The notes: generated from the sequence alone by a model not told the origin. Positions 24,572 through 34,423 are shown, numbered from the stretch's first letter. The stretch: 64,000 nucleotides of DNA from Mycobacterium sp. DL592 (GCF_011694515.1 NZ_CP050192.1:3035301-3099300), one strand, 5' to 3'. Program-made: numbers and translations.

Positions 24572-26251
24572 ATGGATGAGTTGTGGCTTGCCGGTGGCGG
24601 TTTGGCCGCCGAGGGCCCTCACCGGGTAGCGGTCCGGTTGGGGATGGTCATCGCCCGTGCCGGTGAAGGCACGATCTTCGAGATCGAGGGTCACCCACAC
24701 TGGGTGGCCAAGGTCTTCCACGACGACCTCAACGACCGCCACCTCAAATGCGCCAAAGTCGCCGCCATGGTCGACTCACCCCCACCCGGAGCCGTCCAGT
24801 CCGACGGATTCGCCGTACTGACCTGGCCACTACACACCCTGGTCGGCCCCACCGGACCCACCGGTTACGTCATGCACCGCATCGACACCTCCAACGCCGT
24901 GGAAATCCACACCATCAGCAACCCCGCCAACCGCGCCAAACCCCTACCCACAGCACCACAATGGACCCCCCACGTCACCTGGCTACACCTGGTCAACGTC
25001 GCGGCCAACCTCTGCCTGGCCGTCGAAGTCGTCCACCGAGTCGACGCCGTGATCGGCGACTTCCAAGAACGCAACATCCTGGTCAACGACACCACCCGAG
25101 TCACCCTCGTCGACTGCGACTCCATGCAATTCACCGACACCACCGGACACCAATACCTCTGCGGCGTCGGCCGCCCCGAATTCACCGCCCCCGAACTCGC
25201 CGGACTCAACCTAGCCACCACCGCCCGCCACAAACCCTCCGACCTGTTCGCCCTGGCCGTCCACATCCACCTGCTACTGATGGCCGGCAACCACCCCTTC
25301 CTCCGCGGCACCTGGACCGGCCCCGGCGAACAACCCGACGCCATGAGCCTGGCCAAATCCGGATGGTGGGCAGGCGGACCCAACTCACCCCTGCACACCC
25401 ACCCCGTGGCCCCACCACCACAATTCCTACCCGACAACATCCAACGACTCTTCTACCGCGCCTTCACCACCGGAGCACACGACCCCGCCAGCCGCCCCAC
25501 CGCCCACGAGTGGCGCACCGCACTCCAAGGCCTACAAATCCGCACCTGCCCCCACGGACACCAAGTCCCCGTCGAAACCGAACACTGCCCCTGGTGCCAC
25601 ATCGACACCCAACGCACCGCCCGCAAAGCCCAACACACCTACACCACAACAACCCAACCCCACCAAACCGTCTACCCCGTAACCACCACCACCACAGACC
25701 CCACACCACCCACCACCACACCCCCACGCAACACCACCAAATACCTCCTCGCCGCCGCCGCCATCCTCGCCATCCTCATCACCACCATCGTCGTGACCAC
25801 CAACCGCACCACCACCACAACAACCGCCACCACCATCACCGCAACCGCCACCGCCACCGCCATTCCCGACTGGGAGACGGCAACAACCACCACAAGAGCA
25901 AGTGGACCAACGGTGTCACCGAACGCTCTCAACGTCAGCGTGCCCATGAGCCACCCACCCTGCGACGGCTTGGGGATCGTCGTGCTCGCCAACGCGGTCA
26001 CCCCCGGGCGATACGACTCGGAGATCCAGCGCGCTCTCGACGCGTATCCGGGTTCGTCGTACCTCAGGACCGACGAGTCGTGTGCGTCACTTCGCAAACG
26101 CGACGACGCCGGCAACCCGATCTACGCGGTGTACCGCCCAGCCGGGCGAACTGTCGGTGACATCTGCGCCGCCGTGCGGGCAGCCGGCGGGAACGCCTAC
26201 GGCAAATGGCTCGACATGACCACAGATCCGAAGTACATGATCCCATGCTGA
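24572..26251 (+). CDS. YegI-like protein kinase with zinc ribbon, membrane segment and Cys-rich sensor domain (kinase 2)
   Basis: A 559-residue paralogue of kinase 1. It has a Gly loop GEGTIFEI, Lys in VAKVFHDDL, catalytic loop GDFQERNILV, metal Asp in VDCDSMQF and a C-terminal zinc knuckle (CPHGHQVPVETEHCPWC). A Thr/Pro-rich linker and one membrane segment (LLAAAAILAILITTIVV) lead to an outer domain of about 100 residues with four Cys (HPPCDGLGIVVLANAVTPG to the final PC). ATG 24572 matches the N-terminus of the paralogue; an upstream open stretch is rejected. From about 24750 to 25870 the + strand is extremely C-rich and G-poor, unlike kinase 1. Confidence 0.85.
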   Translation: MDELWLAGGGLAAEGPHRVAVRLGMVIARAGEGTIFEIEGHPHWVAKVFHDDLNDRHLKCAKVAAMVDSPPPGAVQSDGFAVLTWPLHTLVGPTGPTGYVMHRIDTSNAVEIHTISNPANRAKPLPTAPQWTPHVTWLHLVNVAANLCLAVEVVHRVDAVIGDFQERNILVNDTTRVTLVDCDSMQFTDTTGHQYLCGVGRPEFTAPELAGLNLATTARHKPSDLFALAVHIHLLLMAGNHPFLRGTWTGPGEQPDAMSLAKSGWWAGGPNSPLHTHPVAPPPQFLPDNIQRLFYRAFTTGAHDPASRPTAHEWRTALQGLQIRTCPHGHQVPVETEHCPWCHIDTQRTARKAQHTYTTTTQPHQTVYPVTTTTTDPTPPTTTPPRNTTKYLLAAAAILAILITTIVVTTNRTTTTTTATTITATATATAIPDWETATTTTRASGPTVSPNALNVSVPMSHPPCDGLGIVVLANAVTPGRYDSEIQRALDAYPGSSYLRTDESCASLRKRDDAGNPIYAVYRPAGRTVGDICAAVRAAGGNAYGKWLDMTTDPKYMIPC

Positions 26252-26324
26252 GACGTAAGGGTTGGGCCGCAATGATTTCCACGATCAACGACTCACATTG
26301 CTCCGCCGAGAAGGCCGAATCCGT

Positions 26325-27152
26325 ATGGTGAGCGCCATGGATGGCGTGGCGCCCACACCGGCAATACCACCGGGCGACGGTATCGACCGCCGCAGCTTGT
26401 TCCGGCTGGCAGGTGCGGTCAGCCTCGCAACCGCTGTCAGCGCCTGCTCGGCCGAGCCTCGACAAGATCCCGGCTCACCGTCGGCAACGGGCCCGACAGA
26501 AGCGGTGCCGGCACCGAGCAGTCCCCCACCCGGCCCATCAGCGCCGGTGCCGGTATCCGAATCTGCTTCTGAGTTGTGCCGCGAGGCCTGGGGCGCCTTA
26601 CCTCCCCGTCCCGGCGGCATACCCCAGACGCCGAGCAAGATGACGATCCACCACACAGCGGTGGTCCTCGGCGACAACAGCAATGCCCCGGGACGGCTTC
26701 GCCAACACCAGCATTACCACCAGGACTCCAAGGGCTGGATCGACATCGCCTATCACATCAGTGTCGACCGTCACGGCAACATCTATCAGCTGCGTGACCC
26801 TCATCTCGTCGGTGACACCGCGACCAGCTACGACCCCACCGGGCATTTTCTCGTCGTCTGCGAAGGTAACTTCGACGAAGAGGAGGTGAGCGAGGCTCAA
26901 TTGCACGGCGCGGCAGTTGCTTTCGCCTGGGCTGCACAGCAGTTCGGCATCTCCACCGACACCCTGGCCGGGCACCGGGACGTCAGCCACGACACTGCCT
27001 GTCCCGGTGCCAGTCTGTACGCGCACGTGACCTCCGGAGACCTCAAGCAACGAATCGACGCTCTGATGGCGGCAGGCCGGGTCGACCTCACGACGATCTG
27101 CGGACCCGAGGCCGCTGCCATCGTCGCCGACATCGAAGCAGGCCGGCGCTGA
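26325..27152 (+). CDS. PGRP-type N-acetylmuramoyl-L-alanine amidase, Tat/lipoprotein signal
   Basis: A 275-residue exported amidase. The N-terminus carries a twin-arginine motif RRSLFRLAG followed by lipobox VSAC (Cys41), so it is probably exported folded and lipid-anchored. After a Pro/Ser linker comes an Amidase_2/PGRP domain with zinc ligands in MTIHHTAV, AGHRDVS and DTACPG, and the typical YHISVDRHGNIYQLR strand. These enzymes cut the bond between MurNAc and the stem peptide L-Ala. ATG 26325 has an AGAAGG ribosome site upstream. It lies between kinase 2 and the pseudokinase-NagZ gene on the same strand. Confidence 0.88.
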   Translation: MVSAMDGVAPTPAIPPGDGIDRRSLFRLAGAVSLATAVSACSAEPRQDPGSPSATGPTEAVPAPSSPPPGPSAPVPVSESASELCREAWGALPPRPGGIPQTPSKMTIHHTAVVLGDNSNAPGRLRQHQHYHQDSKGWIDIAYHISVDRHGNIYQLRDPHLVGDTATSYDPTGHFLVVCEGNFDEEEVSEAQLHGAAVAFAWAAQQFGISTDTLAGHRDVSHDTACPGASLYAHVTSGDLKQRIDALMAAGRVDLTTICGPEAAAIVADIEAGRR

Positions 27153-27195
27153 ACACCACAAGAAGTCGACGGATCACATCGCGACCGAGGCCTCC

Positions 27196-29334
27196 GTGGC
27201 GCCAAGGCAACTGACACCGGGCGAGCTCTTCGCCGGATACCGAATAGTCCGTCACCTCGGTTCATGCCCCACCAGTGAGGACTACCTAGCCGAGCACCCC
27301 AGCCTGACCGAACCGGTGGCGCTCACCATCATGCCCGGCCGCTTCCCGTCCGACCCCGACCGGCAGGCGCGTTTCGACCAGCGTCTGGAACGGATCGCGG
27401 CTCTCACGCATCCTCACATCGCCAGGGTCAGGGACTGGGGTCGCGAACCGGAAGCGGTGTGGTACGTCTCCGACTGGGTCGACGGATCGAACGTGCAGCA
27501 GCTGATGCGGGATCGGTTCTCAGATGGCATACCCGCCAAGGCCGTGCTCACCATTGCTGCCGCCATCGCCGACGCCCTGGACTACGCGCACAACTCCGGC
27601 GTACTGCACCTACAGGTCAATCCCGCCACGGTCATGATTGCCGGCGCCGATACTCCGAACTTTCGAATCGTCCTCACCGACTTCGCGATTCGGAACAACC
27701 GGACCTCGGCGACGGCGGGGAGCGCCTACACTGCGCCCGAGCTGCACAGCCGCGAGCAACCGCTGGGCCGTGGTACGGATCAATACGCTCTGGCCGCCAC
27801 TGTGCTGCATATGCTGATCGGGAACTCCACCCTCATCGGCGGCGACTTCGATTCCGGTGGGCGCGAGGCTCTTCAGTCAGCTCTCACCCAGGCGGCGGTA
27901 CCGCCCGCCATGCGCTCGCCGTTGAGCAATGCCACGGCTACAGAACCCGAGCAGCGCTATACGACCTGCCGGCACTTCGCCGCCGATCTGACAACGAGTA
28001 CCAAAGCGCCCAGTGCACCGCCCGTCTCACCTCCGACAACGGAAGCCGCCAAGCTTCGGGCCGGTGCTCCGGCTGACCTTGCTGAAGACGATCCACCGTC
28101 GTCGGTGGCTGCATCATCTCCTGCCGTGGCGTGGCGGCGGCCGGGGGTCCGCACGGCTGCCATCGCTGCAGTCGCCGTCTTGCTGGCGTCGGCCTCGGCG
28201 TTCTATCTCAGAACTGAGCAGCACGAGCCAGATAACACCGGCAAGCCAAGATCGTCATCGGCACCGCCGGCACCACCGCCGCAGACTGTCCCGGCGGCAC
28301 CGTTGTCGCAATGCGCCCAAGCGGACGCAGCCGTGTCGCAACTGTCGCTGCGCGACAAGCTCGCGCAACTCCTAATGGTCGGTGTGACCGGGGCCGATGA
28401 CGCGCGCGCGGTGGTCACCGACCAACACGTCGGCGGGATCTTCATCGGAAGCTGGACAGATCTGTCGATGCTGACCGACGGATCGGTGCAATCGATCGCC
28501 GCGGCGAGCGGACCCCTTCCTCTTGCTGTGAGCGTGGATGAAGAGGGCGGTCGGGTCGAGCGGCTGGCCAAGCTCATCGGCCACCAGCCGTCACCGCGCA
28601 TGCTGGCCCAGACAAGCTCTCCTGCTGACGTTTACGAGATCGCGCTCGACCGTGGACGCCGTATGCACGACTTGGGCATCACGGTCGACTTCGCACCCGT
28701 CGTCGATGTGACCGACGCCCCGAACGACTCCGTGATCGGCGACCGCTCATTCGGCTCCGATCCCCAACGCGTCGTGGAGTTCGCCCAGGCCTATGCCCGC
28801 GGACTGCGTGATGCGAACGTGTTGCCAGTGCTCAAGCACTTCCCAGGACACGGGCACGGCTCGGGAGATTCGCATACCGGTCAGGTGCAGACGCCACCGC
28901 TGTCGGAGCTCATGGACGACGACCTCATCCCCTACCGCACGCTGACCACCGATGCACCCGTCGGTGTGATGGTCGGCCACCTGGAAGTACCGGAGTTGAC
29001 CGGGACAGATCCGGCCAGCCTCAGCCCGGCAGCCTACGCCCTGTTGCGCTCGGGCGAATACGGTGGAACCCCATTCGACGCAATCGTTTTCACTGATGAT
29101 CTGTCCAGCATGGCCGCTATCAAGGAGAGATACGGTGTAGCCGAGGCCGTGACGATGGCCCTGCGGGCGGGAGCCGACACGGCGCTGTGGATCACGACCG
29201 ACCAAGTGCCAGCGGTATTGGATCGACTCGAAAGTGCCTACAACGCCGGAGACCTGACCCCGCAACGCGTCGATGACGCGCTGCGCCATGTCGTCGCAGC
29301 CAAGCGTCCACAAGGCAACTGTGGCGCTCGATGA
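27196..29334 (+). CDS. Pseudokinase-transmembrane-NagZ (GH3 beta-N-acetylhexosaminidase) fusion
   Basis: A 712-residue fusion. Residues 1-270 have a Ser/Thr kinase fold (FAGYRIVRHLGS), but the ATP-site Lys is Thr (VALTIMPG), the HRDxKxxN loop reads HLQVNPAT and DFG reads DFA, so it is very probably inactive. One membrane segment lies near 323-342. Residues about 365-712 are a GH3 hexosaminidase of the NagZ type, with KHFPGHGHGSGDSH near 548 and a catalytic Asp candidate in VFTDDLSS near 633. The sugar hydrolase should face outside and the pseudokinase inside. Family knowledge: NagZ removes GlcNAc from wall fragments. It ends a same-strand run with kinase 2 and the amidase. Confidence 0.88.
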   Translation: MAPRQLTPGELFAGYRIVRHLGSCPTSEDYLAEHPSLTEPVALTIMPGRFPSDPDRQARFDQRLERIAALTHPHIARVRDWGREPEAVWYVSDWVDGSNVQQLMRDRFSDGIPAKAVLTIAAAIADALDYAHNSGVLHLQVNPATVMIAGADTPNFRIVLTDFAIRNNRTSATAGSAYTAPELHSREQPLGRGTDQYALAATVLHMLIGNSTLIGGDFDSGGREALQSALTQAAVPPAMRSPLSNATATEPEQRYTTCRHFAADLTTSTKAPSAPPVSPPTTEAAKLRAGAPADLAEDDPPSSVAASSPAVAWRRPGVRTAAIAAVAVLLASASAFYLRTEQHEPDNTGKPRSSSAPPAPPPQTVPAAPLSQCAQADAAVSQLSLRDKLAQLLMVGVTGADDARAVVTDQHVGGIFIGSWTDLSMLTDGSVQSIAAASGPLPLAVSVDEEGGRVERLAKLIGHQPSPRMLAQTSSPADVYEIALDRGRRMHDLGITVDFAPVVDVTDAPNDSVIGDRSFGSDPQRVVEFAQAYARGLRDANVLPVLKHFPGHGHGSGDSHTGQVQTPPLSELMDDDLIPYRTLTTDAPVGVMVGHLEVPELTGTDPASLSPAAYALLRSGEYGGTPFDAIVFTDDLSSMAAIKERYGVAEAVTMALRAGADTALWITTDQVPAVLDRLESAYNAGDLTPQRVDDALRHVVAAKRPQGNCGAR

Positions 29335-29358
29335 TCGGGTCCGTACCTGCATAACAAA

Positions 29359-29394
29359 CCGACCGCAACCCGCGCGATGGCGGATTGCGGTCGG
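29359..29394. terminator. Terminator between convergent genes
   Basis: Perfect 10-bp arms CCGACCGCAA/TTGCGGTCGG (29359-29368 and 29385-29394) lie between the NagZ fusion and the convergent exported-protein gene. Confidence 0.65.
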
Positions 29395-29432
29395 CTGGCG
29401 TCAGTACAGGGCACTACCGCTTGGGCGCGAAC

Positions 29433-30443
29433 CTAGTCGTGCGCCTTGGCCCGCCCACTGGAGCCGTGCGCCTTACCGTGATCCGCTCCGGCGCCGGCAG
29501 AGCTGTTTGCGGATTTCTTCTTGCCCACAGTCGCAGCCTTGGCTGACGAGCCGGTACCGCCGGCATCTGCTTTCACCGGCGCCGTTGCAGAACCGTCATC
29601 GGCGGGTTCGGTAGCGTCATCGGTGGCGTCGGTCTCTGTTGCGGGCGCATCCGCCTGCGGAACTGTTTCGGTAGCCTCGCTGACCTGAACCTGGCTGGCG
29701 GGCACGGGTTCGGCGGGCAGGGCGCTGACGACCGGGCTGTCAGTTGCGCTCTGCGCAGGCGCTTCCGGCGCCGCCGTGATGTGCACAAGACGGCCCGACC
29801 GCCCAGTGCTCGTACCGACCGGCTTGGCGCTGTCCCCATCGGTGGCATCCCCGCCGCCCACCTTGGCCGCCGCCGGCGACGCGGCCGCCGAGAACGGAAT
29901 CCACGCCCCGCTGAGGAAGTAGTTGAGCTCGATCTGGACGAAGCTCGACCACGATGTGACGATGCCGTCGATGATGTGGCCGATGTAATACGGGTCAAAG
30001 CTCGACAAATACGCCGTTCCGCATGTCAGTGGCAGCCACACCACGGGCCAGATCGCGTAGTTGTAAATGATGTAAACCTGATCGGCGATGATGTTGACAA
30101 CGGGGATGTAGGAAGCCACCGATGTCGCTGTGTTGACAACCGTCGTGACGAGCGGTTCCAGGTTGTAGAAGACATTGTTGACAAGATCCCAGGTGTCGCT
30201 CCAGCCCGGAATGTAGGCCATCAGCTGTACGTCGCGTTGAGTCACCTCGATAGCGGCGCTGGCAACCGCAGAGGCTGCGGCAGGAAGCTCTGCCCGAGCC
30301 GCGGTTGCACCGTCAGGAAACGCAGACACGATTCCAACAGAAGCGACCCCTGCGATCAACGCTGACCGCATGGACACCTTCGATAGTGCGCGCAACCGCC
30401 CGCCGAAGGCTTGGTGCGTTGCCGCGGCAACCTCAACTGTCAT
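29433..30443 (-). CDS. Exported mycobacterial protein with disordered C-terminal half
   Basis: A 336-residue protein from ATG 30443. A hydrophobic N-terminal segment (SALIAGVASVGIVSAF) ending near ATAARAE looks like a signal sequence. Residues about 60-200 are hydrophobic and aromatic (NNVFYNLEPLVTTVVNTATSV, VYIIYNYAIWPVVWLPLTCG), a pattern common to PE/PPE-like and other mycobacterial surface proteins. The last 130 residues are Ala/Thr/Asp-rich and end in a Lys/His-rich tail. I recognise no enzyme signature. Confidence 0.6.
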   Translation of the reverse strand: MTVEVAAATHQAFGGRLRALSKVSMRSALIAGVASVGIVSAFPDGATAARAELPAAASAVASAAIEVTQRDVQLMAYIPGWSDTWDLVNNVFYNLEPLVTTVVNTATSVASYIPVVNIIADQVYIIYNYAIWPVVWLPLTCGTAYLSSFDPYYIGHIIDGIVTSWSSFVQIELNYFLSGAWIPFSAAASPAAAKVGGGDATDGDSAKPVGTSTGRSGRLVHITAAPEAPAQSATDSPVVSALPAEPVPASQVQVSEATETVPQADAPATETDATDDATEPADDGSATAPVKADAGGTGSSAKAATVGKKKSANSSAGAGADHGKAHGSSGRAKAHD

Positions 30444-30604
30444 GTGCGCAAACCTTCCAATAATGTTGGGCCACACCGAGGTATCCGGAAAGATATGGCG
30501 ACGCTGCCGTCCCCGTACCCGGTTGTGAACGTGTTTTTTGACCGTAACGAATTGACGGCAACGACGATGTCACCCAAACGTACGAAACTTGCACACTGAA
30601 ACTT
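30444..30604. promoter_or_regulatory. Upstream region of the exported-protein gene
   Basis: This AT-richer stretch before ATG 30443 should carry its minus-strand promoter. I see no gene and no clear palindrome. Confidence 0.35.
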
Positions 30605-30621
30605 GACGCGGATCGCGCGTC
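30605..30621. terminator. Short stem-loop after the flavodoxin-fold gene
   Basis: A 6-bp stem GACGCG/CGCGTC with a 5-base loop lies about 40 bp downstream of the minus-strand operon that ends at 30660. It may terminate that operon. Confidence 0.35.
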
Positions 30622-30659
30622 CCAGCAAAGGCCAAATCACTATCGGCCGGGCATCGGGC

Positions 30660-31112
30660 CTATTCCATCAACTGCGCAGCGACCGTCGCACCCAGGTTCC
30701 AGCACGCCTCGATGTCGTCCTTGGTCGGCTTGCCCGAGACGACGACAGTCTGCGCGACCTTCTCCCAGCCCAGGCCGGTGGTGATGGCCTCGACACCGCG
30801 CTGCGCGCCTTCGGTGCCTTCGTTGCCGTGCAGGTACCAGCCGAACGGTCGGCCCCGGGTGGAGTCCAGGCACGGGTAGTAGCAGACGTCGAACGCGTGC
30901 TTGAGCGCCCCGCTCATATAGCCCAGGTTCGCCGGGGTGCCCAGCAGGTAGCCGTCAGCCGACAGCATGTCGGCCGGCGAGACGGTCAATGCGGGGCTGC
31001 GCAGCACCTCGACGCCCTCGATGTCGGGGGCGGTCGCGCCGGCCAGCACCGCCTCGAACATCTCCTGGCAGTGCGGTGACGGAGTGTGGTGGACGATCAG
31101 CAGCCGAGGCAT
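30660..31112 (-). CDS. Flavodoxin-fold NAD(P)H/FMN oxidoreductase (Rv2771c-like)
   Basis: A 150-residue protein with a flavodoxin-like fold: N-terminal strand LLIVHHTPSPHC followed by a phosphate-binding loop, and LLGTPANLGYMSGALKHAFD, typical of NADPH-dependent FMN reductases. It is the last gene of the minus-strand operon dapB - TPR protein - PPOX protein - this gene, with an 18-bp gap to its neighbour. The order matches Rv2771c-Rv2773c. The substrate is unknown. Confidence 0.82.
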   Translation of the reverse strand: MPRLLIVHHTPSPHCQEMFEAVLAGATAPDIEGVEVLRSPALTVSPADMLSADGYLLGTPANLGYMSGALKHAFDVCYYPCLDSTRGRPFGWYLHGNEGTEGAQRGVEAITTGLGWEKVAQTVVVSGKPTKDDIEACWNLGATVAAQLME

Positions 31113-31130
31113 CGCCCTCCACTCAGTCGG

Positions 31131-31520
31131 TCAGCCCTGCGCGACGATCCGCGTGGGCCGCAATGTGATAGCCACCCGGCCCTCGCGGGGCGCGGGGAAG
31201 GTGTCCGGATCTTGACCATAGTGGCGGACGACCTTCGCGAACAGTTCGAGGTTGGGATCCTCGCCGATCTCCACCGTCCCGCGGACCTCGAGGGTCCGAA
31301 AGGGGTTCTGCGGATCGATGATGAACAACGTCGCCTGCGGATGGGCGACGACGTTCTTGTACTTCTGCCGCGCCGTGACGAAGGACGTCTGCACGGTGTC
31401 CCCGTCGACCACGTACCAGATCGCAGTCACCTGGGGCGTCCCGTCGGCGCCGACGGTGGACAGCGAGGCAACCAGCGGTGCTTCGGCGAGATCGCGATGA
31501 GAGTCAGGTATGGAAGTCAT
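31131..31520 (-). CDS. PPOX-class F420/FMN-dependent enzyme
   Basis: A 129-residue split-barrel protein of the pyridoxamine-phosphate-oxidase-like class common in mycobacteria. It has the typical LVASLSTVGADGTPQVTAIW strand pair, TARQKYKNVVAHP and VRGTVEIGED. Small members of this class use F420 or FMN to reduce quinones and other substrates. It sits within the dapB operon, 42 bp downstream of the TPR protein gene. Confidence 0.82.
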   Translation of the reverse strand: MTSIPDSHRDLAEAPLVASLSTVGADGTPQVTAIWYVVDGDTVQTSFVTARQKYKNVVAHPQATLFIIDPQNPFRTLEVRGTVEIGEDPNLELFAKVVRHYGQDPDTFPAPREGRVAITLRPTRIVAQG

Positions 31521-31561
31521 GCCCGGAATAAACCGCGGCTGTCAGCGCACCATTCCCCGCG

Positions 31562-32760
<1,199 letters not shown>

Positions 32761-32787
32761 CTAATCGGCGCAGGTTAGTGTGCGGGA

Positions 32788-33744
32788 ATGCAGGTACTGC
32801 GCACACCCGACGAGCAGTTCGAGGGTCTCCCGGACTACCCGTTCGAGCCGAACTATCTCGACGTCGAGGCGCGCGGGCTGCCGCCGCTGCGCATGCACTA
32901 CGTCGACGCCGGGCCCGCCGACGCTCCGGTGGTGCTGCTGCTGCACGGCCAGCCCAGCTGGTCGTTCCTGTACCGCCACGTCATCACCGCGCTGACTGCG
33001 GCGGGCCTGCGGGTCATCGCGCCGGACAACATCGGCTTCGGCCGCTCCGACAAGCCCGACGATCCGACCGCCTACACCTTCGCCCGGCACGTGGGCTGGG
33101 TGCGCTCCCTGGTGACCGGGCTGGACCTGACCGACGTGACGCTGGTGGTCCAGGATTGGGGCGGCCCAATCGGTTTGAGCGTGCTGGCGCGCGAACCCGA
33201 CCGGTTCGCCCGCGTCGTGGCCACCAACACCATCCTGCACACGTGCGATCCCGCCCTGGCCGGCAAGCTCGGCTGGGCCCACCACGGCGTGGGCGCCGAC
33301 CGGATGCTGCTGCAGGAGACCTTGCTGGACTACATCGCCATGTACGCCCGCAGCCCCGACATCACACCGAGCATGTTCATCGACGCCGTCGCCGGGCCGT
33401 TGAGCGCCGAGGTGCTGGCCGGCTACGACGCGCCGTTCCCCGATCCCCGCTACAAGGCCGGGCTGCGTCAGCTGACCGCACTGATTCCGTTGACCCGCAA
33501 TGATCCGGGGGCGGCGATCGGCCGGGCGACGATGGACGCCCTGGCGCATTGGGAAAAGCCTTTCCTGACAGCCTATTCCGACGGAGACCCGGCGACCCGG
33601 GGCTGGGAACAGGTGTTCCGCGACCACGTCCCGGGAGCACGCGGACAACACCACACCACCATCGCCGGGGCCGGGCATTTCGTCCAGGAACAGCAGGGCG
33701 CCGAGTTGGCCCGCATCGTCACCGAATTCGTCACCGGCCCCTGA
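32788..33744 (+). CDS. Haloalkane dehalogenase-like alpha/beta hydrolase (DhmA type)
   Basis: A 318-residue hydrolase. It has the oxyanion motif HGQPSWSFLYR, an Asp nucleophile in VVQDWGGPIG (Asp in place of Ser marks the dehalogenase/epoxide-hydrolase group) and His in AGAGHFVQE. The sequence resembles the DhmA haloalkane dehalogenases of mycobacteria. It is divergent from dapB with a 36-bp gap, and its physiological substrate is not known from sequence. Confidence 0.85.
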   Translation: MQVLRTPDEQFEGLPDYPFEPNYLDVEARGLPPLRMHYVDAGPADAPVVLLLHGQPSWSFLYRHVITALTAAGLRVIAPDNIGFGRSDKPDDPTAYTFARHVGWVRSLVTGLDLTDVTLVVQDWGGPIGLSVLAREPDRFARVVATNTILHTCDPALAGKLGWAHHGVGADRMLLQETLLDYIAMYARSPDITPSMFIDAVAGPLSAEVLAGYDAPFPDPRYKAGLRQLTALIPLTRNDPGAAIGRATMDALAHWEKPFLTAYSDGDPATRGWEQVFRDHVPGARGQHHTTIAGAGHFVQEQQGAELARIVTEFVTGP

Positions 33745-33750
33745 GGTTCC

Positions 33751-33810
33751 GCCGACAGTAACGCTGCGGCGATTTCGCACGCGTTGCGCCGCCGTGAGGT
33801 TACTGTCGGC
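33751..33810. repeat. Long intergenic palindrome at a convergent junction
   Basis: Perfect 12-bp arms GCCGACAGTAAC/GTTACTGTCGGC (33751-33762, 33799-33810) enclose a second inverted pair GCGGCG/CGCCGC. It fills the gap between the dehalogenase and aldR genes and may act as a bidirectional terminator or belong to a mycobacterial REP-like family. Confidence 0.8.
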
Positions 33811-33816
33811 CACCAC

Positions 33817-34329
33817 TCACAGCGGGGCGGCTCCGCGTAGGTGCTCGAAGATCAGCGAGGTCTGGGTGCCGGCCACGTCGGCGTCGGCGTTGAGGTTCTC
33901 CACCACAAAGGCACGCAGGTCATCGGTATCTCGGGCCGCCACGTGAATGATGAAGTCGTCGGCCCCGGCCAGGAAGTACACGTCCATCACCTGCGGCTTA
34001 CGCCGAATGTGTTCGATGAAGGTGCCGATCTTGCCGCGGGCGTTGGACTGCAGGCTCACCGACACCATCGCCTGCAGCGACAGCCCGATCGCCGCGGGAT
34101 CAATGTCGGCATAGAAGCCCCGGATCACGCCGAGATCCTGCAGCCGGCGCACCCGGCCGTGGCAGGTCGACGGGGCGATGCCGACCGCGTCGGCCAGGGC
34201 GCTGTTGGAGATGCGGGCATCGGCGTGCAGCAGCGCCAGGATGCGGCGGTCGACGTTGTCGAGATCGGCCCGAACATCCTTCGGCGCGAGCCCCGATCGA
34301 ACCGCCAGTTTCGTAGATCCTTCAGCCAT
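33817..34329 (-). CDS. aldR: Lrp/AsnC-family regulator of alanine dehydrogenase
   Basis: A 170-residue Lrp-type regulator. It has an N-terminal HTH (LDNVDRRILALLHADARISNSALADAVGIAPSTCHGRV) and a C-terminal RAM ligand domain (MDVYFLAGADDFIIHVAARD). It is divergent from ald, and in M. tuberculosis the equivalent AldR (Rv2779c) controls ald in response to amino acids. The 94-bp shared spacer should hold its binding sites. Confidence 0.93.
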   Translation of the reverse strand: MAEGSTKLAVRSGLAPKDVRADLDNVDRRILALLHADARISNSALADAVGIAPSTCHGRVRRLQDLGVIRGFYADIDPAAIGLSLQAMVSVSLQSNARGKIGTFIEHIRRKPQVMDVYFLAGADDFIIHVAARDTDDLRAFVVENLNADADVAGTQTSLIFEHLRGAAPL

Positions 34330-34423
34330 AGCTCGACCTTATCGAATCTTTGTCATCTGCATTGAATAAAGTCCGCAGCTTCTTCACAATTCTTGTAAGC
34401 CAAACCCCGATCAAGGAGCGATC
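34330..34423. promoter_or_regulatory. aldR-ald divergent promoter/operator region
   Basis: A 94-bp AT-rich spacer with the segments CTTTGTCATCTGCATT and GAATAAAG, and a good AAGGAG ribosome site before ald. By analogy with M. tuberculosis, AldR should bind here to control ald; I cannot define the exact sites. Confidence 0.5.

Noticed and set aside
24748..26160. 470-codon + strand frame rich in Arg, His and Pro
   Set aside because: It overlaps kinase 2 in another frame; the odd residues reflect the C-rich DNA.
15709..26251. A complete TerY-type triad (kinase, PP2C phosphatase, VWA protein)
   Set aside because: YegI-like kinases are present, but I find no PP2C or VWA domain in the window.
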